Part shown: positions 18,144-25,589 of the stretch, one piece after another | Numbering within the stretch: position 1 is the stretch's first letter | Layout: each line of letters opens with the position of its first letter | Source of the DNA: Lachnoclostridium sp. An76 | Lineage (GTDB): Bacteria; Bacillota; Clostridia; Lachnospirales; Lachnospiraceae | Assembly (NCBI RefSeq): GCF_002161355.1 | Contig: NZ_NFHL01000002.1 | Coordinates: forward strand, 434,001 to 498,000 | Length of the DNA: 64,000 bases | Direction: 5' to 3' | The notes under the pieces: model-generated | Seen by the model: the letters and a program-made list of their open reading frames with translations, nothing else | Told to the model about the DNA's origin: nothing | Databases searched by the model: none | Position numbers and translations under genes: made by a program

Positions 18144-18282
18144 TTTACATTTGCACACTCCGCATTTTTCGATCGATCTTTTTATGCACAGATAGTTATA
18201 TGTTGTGATTATAGTATCATTTATTGTGCATAATGTCAATATTGTTTTTACATTTGCATAACATTTTTATTTTACAAATGCA
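18144..18282 (-). promoter_or_regulatory. Promoter and repeated operator-like motifs of the fructan operon
   Basis: The minus-strand promoter is TTGACA (18239-18234), 17-base spacer, TACTAT (18216-18211). TTTACATTTGCA occurs at 18144-18155 and 18247-18258, with TTTACAAATGCA at 18271-18282; a related TTTACATTTG lies at 18345. The 9-mer TTATGCACA (18182-18190) and its complement (18225-18233) bracket the -10 element. The clustering around one promoter, opposite a LacI-family gene, suggests regulator binding sites. Confidence 0.65.
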
Positions 18283-18385
18283 CTATTCACATTTTTTTGT
18301 AAAATTCCACGCATTTAATCCGGCACTATTGAGCCTTTAACACTTTTACATTTGACAAATCTGCACAATTCCATTACATTAAATG

Positions 18386-18547
18386 TAACAGTCCAGCCAT
18401 ATGATATCAGTCGGCAGATTTATGCCTGCATAAGAATCTGCCGGCTGATAATCAGATGTGCCGAGCGCCTGTCAATGAGTAAAACAGCGGCGACAGCCGC
18501 AATAAGCACGAAGTGCGGTTTTATGAATGGCGCGTACTGAACTGTTA
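18386..18547 (+). repeat. Structured intergenic repeat, copy 1 (complete)
   Basis: A 162-bp element bounded by TAACAGTCCAG and CTGAACTGTTA, which are inverted copies with one mismatch. Inside is a 15-bp hairpin (18406-18420 with 18435-18449) enclosing a smaller one, then a conserved block GAGCGCC...AACAGCGGCGACAGCCGC...TAAGCAC with a short GCGGC/GCCGC stem and GCAC-GAA-GTGC. The second copy lies at 24613. The right end overlaps the probable -10 (TATAAT, 18546-18551) of the LacI gene. Confidence 0.75.
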
Positions 18548-18583
18548 TAATGCATCACTACTATTATTTGGGAGGTACTATAA

Positions 18584-19618
18584 GTGGAAAAGAAAATCAC
18601 GATCCAGGACATTGCAGACGCTTTAGGTCTTTCCAGAAATACCGTATCAAAAGCACTGAATAATACGGGAGTCCTCGCCGAGGACACCCGGCAGAAGATA
18701 CTTGAGAAAGCGGCGGAAATGGGCTACCGCCGGGTCATCTATATCTCGGACCCTTCCCCCGCAGAAAAAGGAGAGGTAAAAGAACTTGCCCTTATCACTC
18801 AGAATATGCCTTACGGCTCCCATTTCGGAACCTACGCGCTGAACACGTTTCAGGAGCGGATGAGCAAAAATAACTACCGGCTGTCCATGTTTCCGGTACG
18901 GGACACTGAGATCGCTTCGCTGAGCCTTCCCATGGGCTTTAATAAAGAAAAGACAGCAGGGATCATCTGCCTCGAGCTGTTTGACCCGGAATATATCGAG
19001 ATGCTGGGCACTCTCGGTATCCCGCTCCTCTTTCTCGATACAGCCGCCGATACTGACATGACACAGATCAATGCGGATTTTCTGCTCATGGAAAATCATC
19101 TGAGCATCTTTAACCTTACGGATGCACTGATCCAGAATGGATGCCGGCGCTTTGCATTTGCCGGGAATCCGGAACACTGCCGCTCCTTCTTCGAGAGATA
19201 TCAGGGCTTTATGCACGCACTCAGCGCAAACAGGCTTGATCCGTGTACCGCCCAGTTTACCGGCAGGACAGTTTTCGCAGACTCCAAAACACTGGAAGAG
19301 ACTGTCCGGCGGACGCTCCAGCTTCCCGAAGTATTCATATGCGCAAATGATTTCGTTGCCATCGACCTGATCCGCGCCCTGAAAAAATGCGGGATAAATG
19401 TGCCGGGCGATGTAAAAGTCACCGGCTTTGACAATTCGGCAGAGTCTAGGATCATCGAGCCCCACCTGACGACCGTTGACATCCCCAGTTCAAAGATGGG
19501 ATATATCGCAGCGGATATGCTGCTCTCCCGCATCAGCGAGCCGGATATACCCTACCGGATCACACATGTGCGGACAACACTGAAGTTCCGGGCTTCTACG
19601 GGGGAACTCAACTTATGA
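18584..19618 (+). CDS. LacI-family transcriptional regulator
   Basis: DNA-binding sugar-responsive regulator. Residues 1-50 are the LacI HTH with hinge (TIQDIADALGLSRNTVSKALNNTGVLAEDTRQKIL), followed by a periplasmic-binding-type effector domain ending with GYIAADMLLSRI. It starts with GTG, seven bases after a perfect GGAGGT, and a TATAAT lies at 18546. Divergent from the binding-protein/permease/GH32 operon, which is its most probable target. The effector is probably a fructosyl sugar, by context only. Confidence 0.88.
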   Translation: MEKKITIQDIADALGLSRNTVSKALNNTGVLAEDTRQKILEKAAEMGYRRVIYISDPSPAEKGEVKELALITQNMPYGSHFGTYALNTFQERMSKNNYRLSMFPVRDTEIASLSLPMGFNKEKTAGIICLELFDPEYIEMLGTLGIPLLFLDTAADTDMTQINADFLLMENHLSIFNLTDALIQNGCRRFAFAGNPEHCRSFFERYQGFMHALSANRLDPCTAQFTGRTVFADSKTLEETVRRTLQLPEVFICANDFVAIDLIRALKKCGINVPGDVKVTGFDNSAESRIIEPHLTTVDIPSSKMGYIAADMLLSRISEPDIPYRITHVRTTLKFRASTGELNL

Positions 19619-19701
19619 CACACCCGCAAAGGGAACTGAAAACTTATCAGGTGAAACAGCTGATAGAAACCCTGGAAAAGTCTCCGGCAGCCCAGGCATA
19701 A
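19615..19701 (+). CDS. Possible 28-residue ORF overlapping the LacI stop
   Basis: An ATG overlapping the LacI stop codon as ATGA opens 28 codons (MTHPQRELKTYQVKQ, ending in AAQA) before TAA and a hairpin. It could be a translationally coupled short peptide or the leftover of a deleted gene. No family recognised. Confidence 0.25.
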   Translation: MTHPQRELKTYQVKQLIETLEKSPAAQA

Positions 19702-19714
19702 TATGAGTATAGAA

Positions 19715-19746
19715 AAGGCGGTTAATCTTCAATGACTAACCGCCTT
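19715..19746. terminator. Bidirectional terminator between LacI and the RelB locus
   Basis: AAGGCGGTTA and TAACCGCCTT form a perfect 10-bp stem with a 12-base loop. The T run is better on the minus strand (CCTTTTCT), serving the RelB/toxin transcript, and the plus side serves the LacI gene. Confidence 0.75.
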
Positions 19747-19767
19747 ATATGCAGGATATGAAATTGT

Positions 19768-19907
19768 TTATTGCTTTGTATGGACACTTAACTGTTCTTC
19801 AATGTTGCGTCCGCTGTACATGACACGAAGAGTTCAAAAGCGATATGCTCAAATATTCCTCGCAAATCTTCTTCAGCCTGTATTGATGTGACGACATTAA
19901 AAATCAT
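19768..19907 (-). pseudogene. Remnant of a RelE/ParE-type toxin
   Basis: An ATG overlapping the antitoxin stop (ATGA) starts MIFNVVTSIQAEEDLRGIF and HIAFEL, the usual N-terminus of a RelE/ParE-type toxin of about 100 residues. After about 26 codons the text breaks; a different frame then shows RVMYSGRNIEEQLSVHTKQ, which resembles the usual C-terminus, and stops at 19768. So an internal, frame-shifting deletion has removed roughly the middle half, including the expected catalytic residues. The toxin must be inactive. Confidence 0.8.
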
Positions 19908-20209
19908 AAGCCATACTCTTTACGAATATCAGCAAAAACCGTCTTTGCGTCTTTGGTCCGACCTGCTTTCATATCCGCATATCCTTTCTCCAGCTCTGCG
20001 TGCAGTTCTTCTGCTCTCAGCATACTTATATCCGTTGGCGTTCTGTCCGGGAGTTTCACTTCAAAGGGGAGTCCCCTCTGTAAGATGATCTGTTTATAAA
20101 ACATATTGATAGCGTTAGAAGCAGGAATCCCCAGTGCAGACAGGATTTTTTCAGCCTGCTCTTTGATTTCAGGCTCTATTCTCGCGTATAAATTTGCTGA
20201 CTTTGCCAT
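19904..20209 (-). CDS. RelB/DinJ-family antitoxin
   Basis: 101 residues. The N-terminal ribbon-helix-helix is typical (KSANLYARIEPEIKEQAEKILSALGIPASNAINMFYKQI, then RGLPFEV), which in relatives binds the operon's own promoter; the C-terminal helix (LRAEELHAELEKGYADMKAGR) would wrap the toxin. The gene is complete while the toxin directly behind it is destroyed, so it is now an orphan antitoxin that could still neutralise related toxins. Confidence 0.85.
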   Translation of the reverse strand: MAKSANLYARIEPEIKEQAEKILSALGIPASNAINMFYKQIILQRGLPFEVKLPDRTPTDISMLRAEELHAELEKGYADMKAGRTKDAKTVFADIRKEYGL

Positions 20210-20315
20210 AAAAGCAACGCTCCTTTCTCGTACATGTCTTTTTCTTCATTATACGCGATTGTCCATACAATAGCAATACATTATTTTCACTCTAATGATG
20301 CCCTTTTTGATATAA

Positions 20316-21062
20316 TTATTCTACATCCTGAAGCGCCGCATAGTCTTCTTCTCCGGTCCTTACTTTGACCACTCTCGTCACATTGTAGACGAATATCTTT
20401 CCGTCTCCGATATGACCGGTATACAATGCTTTCTTCGCCGCTTCGATCACCGAATCTACCGGGATCTTGCTGACCACGACCTCGACTTTTACCTTCGGGA
20501 GCAAGTTTGCGTCAAGTTCTACGCCCCTGTATTTCTCGCCTGCTCCTTTCTGGATCCCGCAGCCCATTACCTGGGTCATTGTGATCCCAGTCACTCCCAG
20601 CGTATTCAGCGCTGTCTTCAGAGCGTCGAATTTTGACAGGCGGCAGATGATGCTGACCTTATGCATCCCGGTGTCACACACACCGTCTACGACGGTCTTC
20701 TGGCGGACGACTTTCACTGCCGCATCCACCTGTCCTTTCGATGCTTTCTCATAATCATCTTCTCCCAGATCTGTATTCTCATTGACGTCCATATCCATCC
20801 CTGTCATGTCATTGATGGCAAAGCCGGAGTAAGCGGACGCCAGACCATGCTCATGGATATCAAGGCCGTCCAGCTCGATCTGGGCAGGCACACGCAGCCC
20901 GACCGTTTTGTCAATGATCTTAAAGACGATAAACATCACGATCAGCACATACGCCGCCACGCTTACGGCCATATCCAGGACATGGATCATCAGATCCTTG
21001 TAGAAGCGGATTTCCTCGTCAATCTGGCGGAAGACCATGCTTCCGACGAAGCAGTACGCCAT
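20316..21062 (-). pseudogene. Truncated ammonium transporter-PII fusion (last Amt helix plus GlnB domain)
   Basis: Residues from about 100 onward form a complete PII (GlnB/GlnK) domain: HKVSIICRLSKFDALKTAL, then the T-loop region KGAGEKYRGVE and TGHIGDGKIFVYNV. In front lies only the last membrane helix and C-tail of an AmtB-type transporter (IVFKIIDKTVGLRVPAQIELDGLDIHEHGLASAYSGF). Such Amt-PII fusions normally have about 570 residues; the first ~330 are missing and the initial ~25 codons are unrelated. The PII part may still be expressed as a membrane-anchored nitrogen sensor, so loss of function is probable for transport but not certain for signalling. Confidence 0.7.
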
Positions 21063-21188
21063 GTGCTGAAGACGGTTTTCCGCACAGAGAGCGGGATCCG
21101 TTTCCTGAAGTCCCTGTGGTCCGTATAAAACTGTGACCCATATAAATATTTTCAGGAAAGGAGACGGCTGATCTGCCGTGATAAAACT

Positions 21189-21779
21189 ATGAAAAAAATG
21201 ATCCTTGTCACTTCTCCCCCTGCATGCGGGAAGACCTATATCTCAAAACAGCTTGCAAAAAATCTGAAACATGTGGTGTATCTTGACAAAGACACTCTGA
21301 TCCCTCTGTCCAACCGGGTATTTGCAGCCGCCCATGAGCCGGTAAACCGCAGTTCCCCGTTCTTTGAAGAAAATATCCGGGACTACGAATATGAAGCCAT
21401 CGTGGATATCGGCGTGGAAGCCCTGGAATACGACGACATTGTGCTGATCAACGCTCCCTTTACCAAAGAGGTGCACAACGAGGAAACTCTGGAGCGTTTC
21501 CGCACAAAGCTCCGGACAAAAGGGGCGAAGCTTGTGATCATCTGGGTGGTGACAGACCCGGAAGTCTGCCACCAGAGAATGGTCGAGCGCAATTCCGACC
21601 GGGATACGTGGAAACTGGAGCACTGGGATGAGTATATCAAAACCGTTGACTTCTCCATTCCGAAGCCGCTGGAACGACTGGACGCAGGGCACGACCTGAT
21701 CCTGTTCCACAATTCCTCCGATGCGGAATTTGATGCATCCATGGCTGCTATCCTGCCTCAGTTGGAAGAAGACGACTGA
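21189..21779 (+). CDS. P-loop kinase-like ATPase (AAA_33 type)
   Basis: 196 residues. The Walker A SPPACGKTYISKQLA is at residues 8-22, LDKDTLIPL follows the second strand as in shikimate/zeta-toxin-like kinases, and the ERNSDRDTWK segment resembles a lid with phosphate-binding arginines. The substrate is unknown. The start is uncertain: ATGs at 21189 and 21201, with GGAG rather far upstream. Its end overlaps the convergent YkvI gene by 22 bases. Confidence 0.7.
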   Translation: MKKMILVTSPPACGKTYISKQLAKNLKHVVYLDKDTLIPLSNRVFAAAHEPVNRSSPFFEENIRDYEYEAIVDIGVEALEYDDIVLINAPFTKEVHNEETLERFRTKLRTKGAKLVIIWVVTDPEVCHQRMVERNSDRDTWKLEHWDEYIKTVDFSIPKPLERLDAGHDLILFHNSSDAEFDASMAAILPQLEEDD

Positions 21780-22930
21780 TCCGGTTTCCTCCCGGGGGAT
21801 TTCGTATCCATCCTGGTCGCGATCATATGGACAATATACGGGATCAGGATGACCGGGATCGCGAGGTAAGCGATCAGGCTGTATGCCTTCTGGATCAGTG
21901 TCAGAAGCCCGAACTGGGCAATGCCGAAATCTACGATACAGCAGATAAGCGCCGCGGCGATCTCTTTTTTCCCGATCTTTGGCTTCTGGGCAGCTCCTGT
22001 TGGTTCCTTCTGTTCTTTGCAGATCCTTTTTACCATGGCTGCAACCATATTTACTGCAGTAGACACTGCCCCCAGGATGATCAGCAGGGAGATCAGCGGA
22101 GTCATGAAAGAAGCCCCAACGCCGTTCTGCACCATGAAGAGTGTGGGAACGCTGGCGTCTGCCATACCCGGATCAGTATATACGGTCATCAGTCCCAGGA
22201 CGACCATGACCATCATCAGGGCATTCACCACAATGCCGGCGCCCATACTCTTTCCTGCATCAGAAGGCTTTTCAAAAGACCTGGCGTGCTGGACAAACAC
22301 AGCGATGTTGGACAGCTGGAATGTCCCGTACAGAAATGCGGAGTAGACCGCGCTCCCCAGCGGAAGTTCTGCTGATCTCATGCTCTCTGCCGCTTTGGAA
22401 ATCCCGTCCATCCCCGACACGATATTGGGAATATAAACGATCAGCAGGCCTGCAATGATGCATATGGACAGGATCGAAGCCACTTTCCGTACCAGGTCTG
22501 TCCCAAACACTGCCACGACAAAGATAAAAATTCCGATCAGAAACGTACACAGCAGATACGGCAGCCCGGTGAGGGTGCTCAGCGTAGCGCCGCCTGTCGC
22601 AAATGCTACCGCCGGCGCCACACACATCACACAGATATAGAGGACCTCAAACAGGTTGGAGAACACCGGGGCAAACCGCCCGTAAAAAGCATTGTTATAG
22701 GACCGGTAATCATATACTTCATGCTTTCTTGCAAAGCGGAGACTGTAGGCAAAAAAGATGCCGTTGTAAACCATCGCCAGCACCGGCAGGATCAGGCATG
22801 CGATCCCATACTTTACAAAATAACTGTAAATCTGTGCCCCGGAGGCAAAGCCGCCGCCAAAATGTGTGGTAAACCATACAAAGGCCACCCCCAGTATCAC
22901 GGCTGTATTTTTATTCTTCTTTGCCTGCAT
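21758..22930 (-). CDS. YkvI-type membrane protein (putative amino-acid permease)
   Basis: 390 residues with about ten hydrophobic segments. The start (VAFVWFTTHFGGGFASGAQIYSYFV) with its glycine-rich first helix is characteristic of the YkvI family of the LeuT-like superfamily. It overlaps the end of the GldA-like gene by 20 bases, so it belongs to the transcript controlled by the T-box upstream. If that T-box is tryptophan-specific, tryptophan or a related indole compound is the most reasonable substrate; this is inference. Confidence 0.75.
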   Translation of the reverse strand: MQAKKNKNTAVILGVAFVWFTTHFGGGFASGAQIYSYFVKYGIACLILPVLAMVYNGIFFAYSLRFARKHEVYDYRSYNNAFYGRFAPVFSNLFEVLYICVMCVAPAVAFATGGATLSTLTGLPYLLCTFLIGIFIFVVAVFGTDLVRKVASILSICIIAGLLIVYIPNIVSGMDGISKAAESMRSAELPLGSAVYSAFLYGTFQLSNIAVFVQHARSFEKPSDAGKSMGAGIVVNALMMVMVVLGLMTVYTDPGMADASVPTLFMVQNGVGASFMTPLISLLIILGAVSTAVNMVAAMVKRICKEQKEPTGAAQKPKIGKKEIAAALICCIVDFGIAQFGLLTLIQKAYSLIAYLAIPVILIPYIVHMIATRMDTKSPGRKPDQSSSSN

Positions 22931-24023
22931 CTTTTCTCACCCTTTCTTTTAGCCTGTCCATGGCCTCTGTCAGCATTTCTTCCGTTACTCTGTATGGATA
23001 GTGGGCTACGTCCGACATATCCGGGATCCGCTTCCTGCATTCTTCCCACTGTTTCTCTGTGATCTCGATCTCTTCCAGGGATACCGGAAGCCCTAATGTG
23101 CGGTTCAGCCGGTAGATCTTCTCGAATTCCTCTTCCTGCCCATCCACAAGAAGCGCCAGCAGAACGCCAAATCCTACCACTTCTCCGTGGAGATGCCGCT
23201 CTTCGATCACCGGATACGCCGTCAGGGCATAAAAAACCGCATGTGCCAGACCGCTGTTATAGTCCGGCGTGTAATCCTTTGTCAGGAAGATGGAGGCGAT
23301 CCCCGTGGTCACGATAATGGCAAGCACTGCCTGCTCCACATCATAGGTACAGCGCCCGTTCCGGTGATCCTCCAGCGCCTTCGGGCCATACTCCAGGAGC
23401 GGATCCCGGCACATACGGCTCACCGCTGCTCCCAGAGCTGTAAAATGCTCCAGCCGCTCCCCCCTGGATGAGATCACAGCCTCATAATACTTCGCATAGG
23501 TATCCCCGATCCCCGCCCACATATACTGGGCAGGCGCCTTGGCGATGATCTCTGTATCGATAAAAGAATGCATCACCGGCCTGATAAAGAAGTGCGGTTT
23601 CAGGAAAGTCCCGTCCTCATTGTACATAATGGAGACCGATGTGCACGCAGAACAATTGGACGCGATCGTAGGGAACGCAAAAACCGGCTTGTCATCCGTG
23701 ATACAAAGACATTTCACCGTATCCAGCGCCTTGCCGCCGCCGACTCCGAACACCATGTCCGCTTCCTGATAGAGCGGCAGGCTGCGCAGATGCTCCACTG
23801 TGGCATATGTACAGTTCTCCCCGTAGATTTCTTTTCCGATGATCTGAAGATCTGTTTTCTCCACATAAGAACAGATCTTTTCATAAGCCGCATCCAGAGC
23901 TTTCCTTCCGCCGATCACAAGGACCTTCTTCCCGTAGGATTCACAGACCGGTCCGATCTTGTCATAAATCCTGTCCCCGATAGAATAATTCGGGAGATGT
24001 ACTTCATAATTTTCCAGTTTCAT
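22911..24023 (-). CDS. Iron-containing alcohol dehydrogenase / glycerol-dehydrogenase-like protein
   Basis: 371 residues from the ATG at 24023, which has AAGGAG nine bases upstream; the frame is open further but those codons are T-box RNA. The GldA-like nucleotide-binding motif GVGGGKALDTVK and TIASNCSACTSVS are present; the metal site is represented by AGIGDTYAKYYE, the SGLAHAVFYAL histidine and the later HLHGEVVGFG histidine. Usual substrates are polyols or hydroxyketones, yet regulation by an amino-acid T-box argues for a role linked to amino-acid metabolism. Coupled to the permease at 21758-22930. Confidence 0.8.
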   Translation of the reverse strand: MKLENYEVHLPNYSIGDRIYDKIGPVCESYGKKVLVIGGRKALDAAYEKICSYVEKTDLQIIGKEIYGENCTYATVEHLRSLPLYQEADMVFGVGGGKALDTVKCLCITDDKPVFAFPTIASNCSACTSVSIMYNEDGTFLKPHFFIRPVMHSFIDTEIIAKAPAQYMWAGIGDTYAKYYEAVISSRGERLEHFTALGAAVSRMCRDPLLEYGPKALEDHRNGRCTYDVEQAVLAIIVTTGIASIFLTKDYTPDYNSGLAHAVFYALTAYPVIEERHLHGEVVGFGVLLALLVDGQEEEFEKIYRLNRTLGLPVSLEEIEITEKQWEECRKRIPDMSDVAHYPYRVTEEMLTEAMDRLKERVRKDAGKEE

Positions 24024-24061
24024 AATGCATTTCTCCTTTCTGTTTCGGGATCCGGGCAAAA

Positions 24062-24345
24062 CAAAAAGCCCTCGTCCCATACAATACATTTGCAGGGACA
24101 AGAGCTGTAATTTCAAAATAACTCCTGCGGTGCCACCCGGCTTGATACGTTCTATCTGTATCCACTCATGCATACTGACATATGCTTTCTTTGATAACGG
24201 AGTCTGTTCTCCGGCTCGCCTACTCATCCTTTCAGTCCGCCCTCAGAAGCCCATTCACTCCAAGTCCGGCTTACCGCGATCCCACCGCCTGCGGCTCTCT
24301 GTAAAGCGTCCATTAAAGCTACTTGCTCTTCCTCAAAGGTTTTCT
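24062..24345 (-). ncRNA. T-box leader, probably tryptophan-specific
   Basis: The minus-strand leader carries the T-box core CCGGGTGGCACCGCA (24140-24126), followed by a terminator stem AGCTCTTGTCCC/GGGACGAGGGCT and TTTTTG (24106-24062). Upstream, Stem I has the AGAGAG and GGTGGGA motifs; its 3' side reads GAA-TGG-G-CTTC, and CTTC pairs with GAAG on the 5' side, placing TGG (24253-24251) at the specifier position. The T-box bulge TGGC fits a tRNA with discriminator G, as tRNA-Trp has. High uncharged tRNA-Trp should allow read-through into the dehydrogenase and permease genes. Confidence 0.85.
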
Positions 24346-24347
24346 AC

Positions 24348-24376
24348 ACTTTAGCATGTTCCGTTTCTGCTGTCAA
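24348..24376 (-). promoter_or_regulatory. Promoter of the T-box operon
   Basis: TTGACA (24376-24371), 17-base spacer, TAAAGT (24353-24348) on the minus strand, just before the T-box leader. Confidence 0.75.
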
Positions 24377-24403
24377 CATTCATTTATTGTATTAACAAAA
24401 CAA

Positions 24404-24427
24404 CCCGGAAACCATTGACTTTCCGGG
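24404..24427 (-). terminator. Terminator of tRNA-Cys
   Basis: CCCGGAAA and TTTCCGGG form an 8-bp stem with an 8-base loop, followed by TTGTTTTG on the minus strand. Confidence 0.8.
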
Positions 24428-24436
24428 CTGTTTGAG

Positions 24437-24507
24437 AGGCGCAGATCGGATTTGAACCGGTGATCAGGGAGTTGCAGTCCCACGCCTTACCACTTGGCTA
24501 CTGCGCC
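24437..24507 (-). tRNA. tRNA-Cys (anticodon GCA)
   Basis: The acceptor stem GGCGCAG pairs with CTGCGCC; the D arm reads AGCCAAGTGGTAAGGC; the anticodon loop is CTGCAAC with anticodon GCA; the T arm contains GGTTCAAATCC. The discriminator is T, as expected for tRNA-Cys. CCA is not encoded. It has its own promoter and terminator and stands as a single-gene unit. Confidence 0.95.
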
Positions 24508-24553
24508 ATTCTGAGAGTATTTTTACTGTTTATCTTACTCACGAATCTTTCAG

Positions 24554-24582
24554 ATTATACCAAAAGTTATAGCATACGTCAA
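24554..24582 (-). promoter_or_regulatory. Promoter of tRNA-Cys
   Basis: TTGACG (24582-24577), 17-base spacer, TATAAT (24559-24554) on the minus strand, about 47 bases before the tRNA. Confidence 0.8.
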
Positions 24583-24612
24583 GTATTTTCAACGTTTTCT
24601 GCACTTTCAACA

Positions 24613-24735
24613 TAACAGTTCAGCCATCGGGCTGCGCGGGAGAGGAAATCATGCTCGCATGATTTTTCGAGCGGCAGTCCGATGAGCTGAGCGCCCGTTT
24701 ATGAGGAAAACAGCGGCGGCAGCCGCAGTAAGCAC
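24613..24735 (+). repeat. Structured intergenic repeat, copy 2 (right end missing)
   Basis: Begins with TAACAGTTCAG like copy 1. The main stem pairs 24625-24635 with 24674-24684 and encloses a perfect 9-bp hairpin (24646-24654 with 24657-24665). The stem sequences differ from copy 1 but the architecture is the same, and the block GAGCGCCCGT...AACAGCGGCGGCAGCCGC...TAAGCAC is conserved. The terminal CTGAACTGTTA of copy 1 is not found here. Confidence 0.75.
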
Positions 24736-24840
24736 ATTCCACATATACTTGTGCCGGAGCTATACACAGGGACAGCAGGCACAGATGCTGGTCCGTGCCT
24801 GCTGCCATATCCCTATCCCAATCGGATGGATCCTCCTCTC

Positions 24841-25479
24841 CTATGCTCTCTCCTCACTCCACTCGAGGATCGTGCCTGTATTTGCATCGATCTCAAAATC
24901 ATACTCCCGCTGCTCGTGGATGATATCCCCCTCGTACTTGTATACGCCGTCATCATAATCAAGCTCGATCTTCACGTCTTTCTCCGTCGCTCCCGGCACT
25001 CTCTCGAGGGCGATCGAGATCGCCTGCTCCATGGTCACCGCCACATTTGCATTCCCCGCGCCATTCTGTGTCTGCTGGTCCTGACCGGCTGTATTCCCCG
25101 CGTTCCCCGACGCTGAGCCATCCGCCGAGCCTGCCTGCGTTCCGGATCCCTGCCCGCCTGCCGAACCCTGCCCGGAAGTCCCATTATTAAGCACTTCCAC
25201 GTCGGCACTTAAGATCTTGCCATCCGCTGCTGCTATCTCATAATCATATTCTTTTCCGTCTGCATCAAAGCGGACCTCATAAGTCTTCCTTCCATCATCA
25301 TAGTCTTCGGAAACCTTCAGCCTTGTTGTATCTGATTCATCCACACCTGCATCTCCCAGCGCTGCCTCCAGAGCTGCGTCCCTGCCGATATCCTTGCCGC
25401 CAAACGCCCCGCATCCTGTAAATACTCCAACTGCCAGCACTGCTGCTAATCCTGCGATCACTCTCTTTTTCATACTCAT
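24841..25479 (-). CDS. PepSY-domain lipoprotein
   Basis: Signal sequence with lipobox VFTGC (cysteine near residue 26), then two PepSY domains (about 30-95 and 140-212) separated by a linker of Gly, Ser, Gln and Ala. Each domain has the YEVRFDADGKEYDYEI-type strand pattern followed by ADGKIL or ANTGTIL. Exported PepSY proteins are often paired with two-component systems and may inhibit proteases or sense the envelope. AAGGAG precedes ATGs at 25479 and 25473; either may be used. The 110 bases between it and the kinase gene hold a probable response-regulator box. Confidence 0.8.
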   Translation of the reverse strand: MSMKKRVIAGLAAVLAVGVFTGCGAFGGKDIGRDAALEAALGDAGVDESDTTRLKVSEDYDDGRKTYEVRFDADGKEYDYEIAAADGKILSADVEVLNNGTSGQGSAGGQGSGTQAGSADGSASGNAGNTAGQDQQTQNGAGNANVAVTMEQAISIALERVPGATEKDVKIELDYDDGVYKYEGDIIHEQREYDFEIDANTGTILEWSEERA

Positions 25480-25546
25480 CTTTCTCCTTCCATCTCTTTC
25501 ATTTATGATACATATTTTGTTTTCGATGATATGAATATACGGGAGA

Positions 25547-25567
25547 AAGATTAAAACAAGATTAAAA
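25547..25567 (-). promoter_or_regulatory. Probable response-regulator binding repeats upstream of the PepSY gene
   Basis: AAGATTAAAA occurs at 25547-25556 and 25558-25567, that is with 11-bp periodicity, the spacing used by OmpR/PhoB-type regulators. It lies about 70 bases upstream of the PepSY start, so the adjacent regulator probably activates this gene from a separate promoter. Confidence 0.5.
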
Positions 25568-25589
25568 AACTTAATAAATTCGGATTTTT

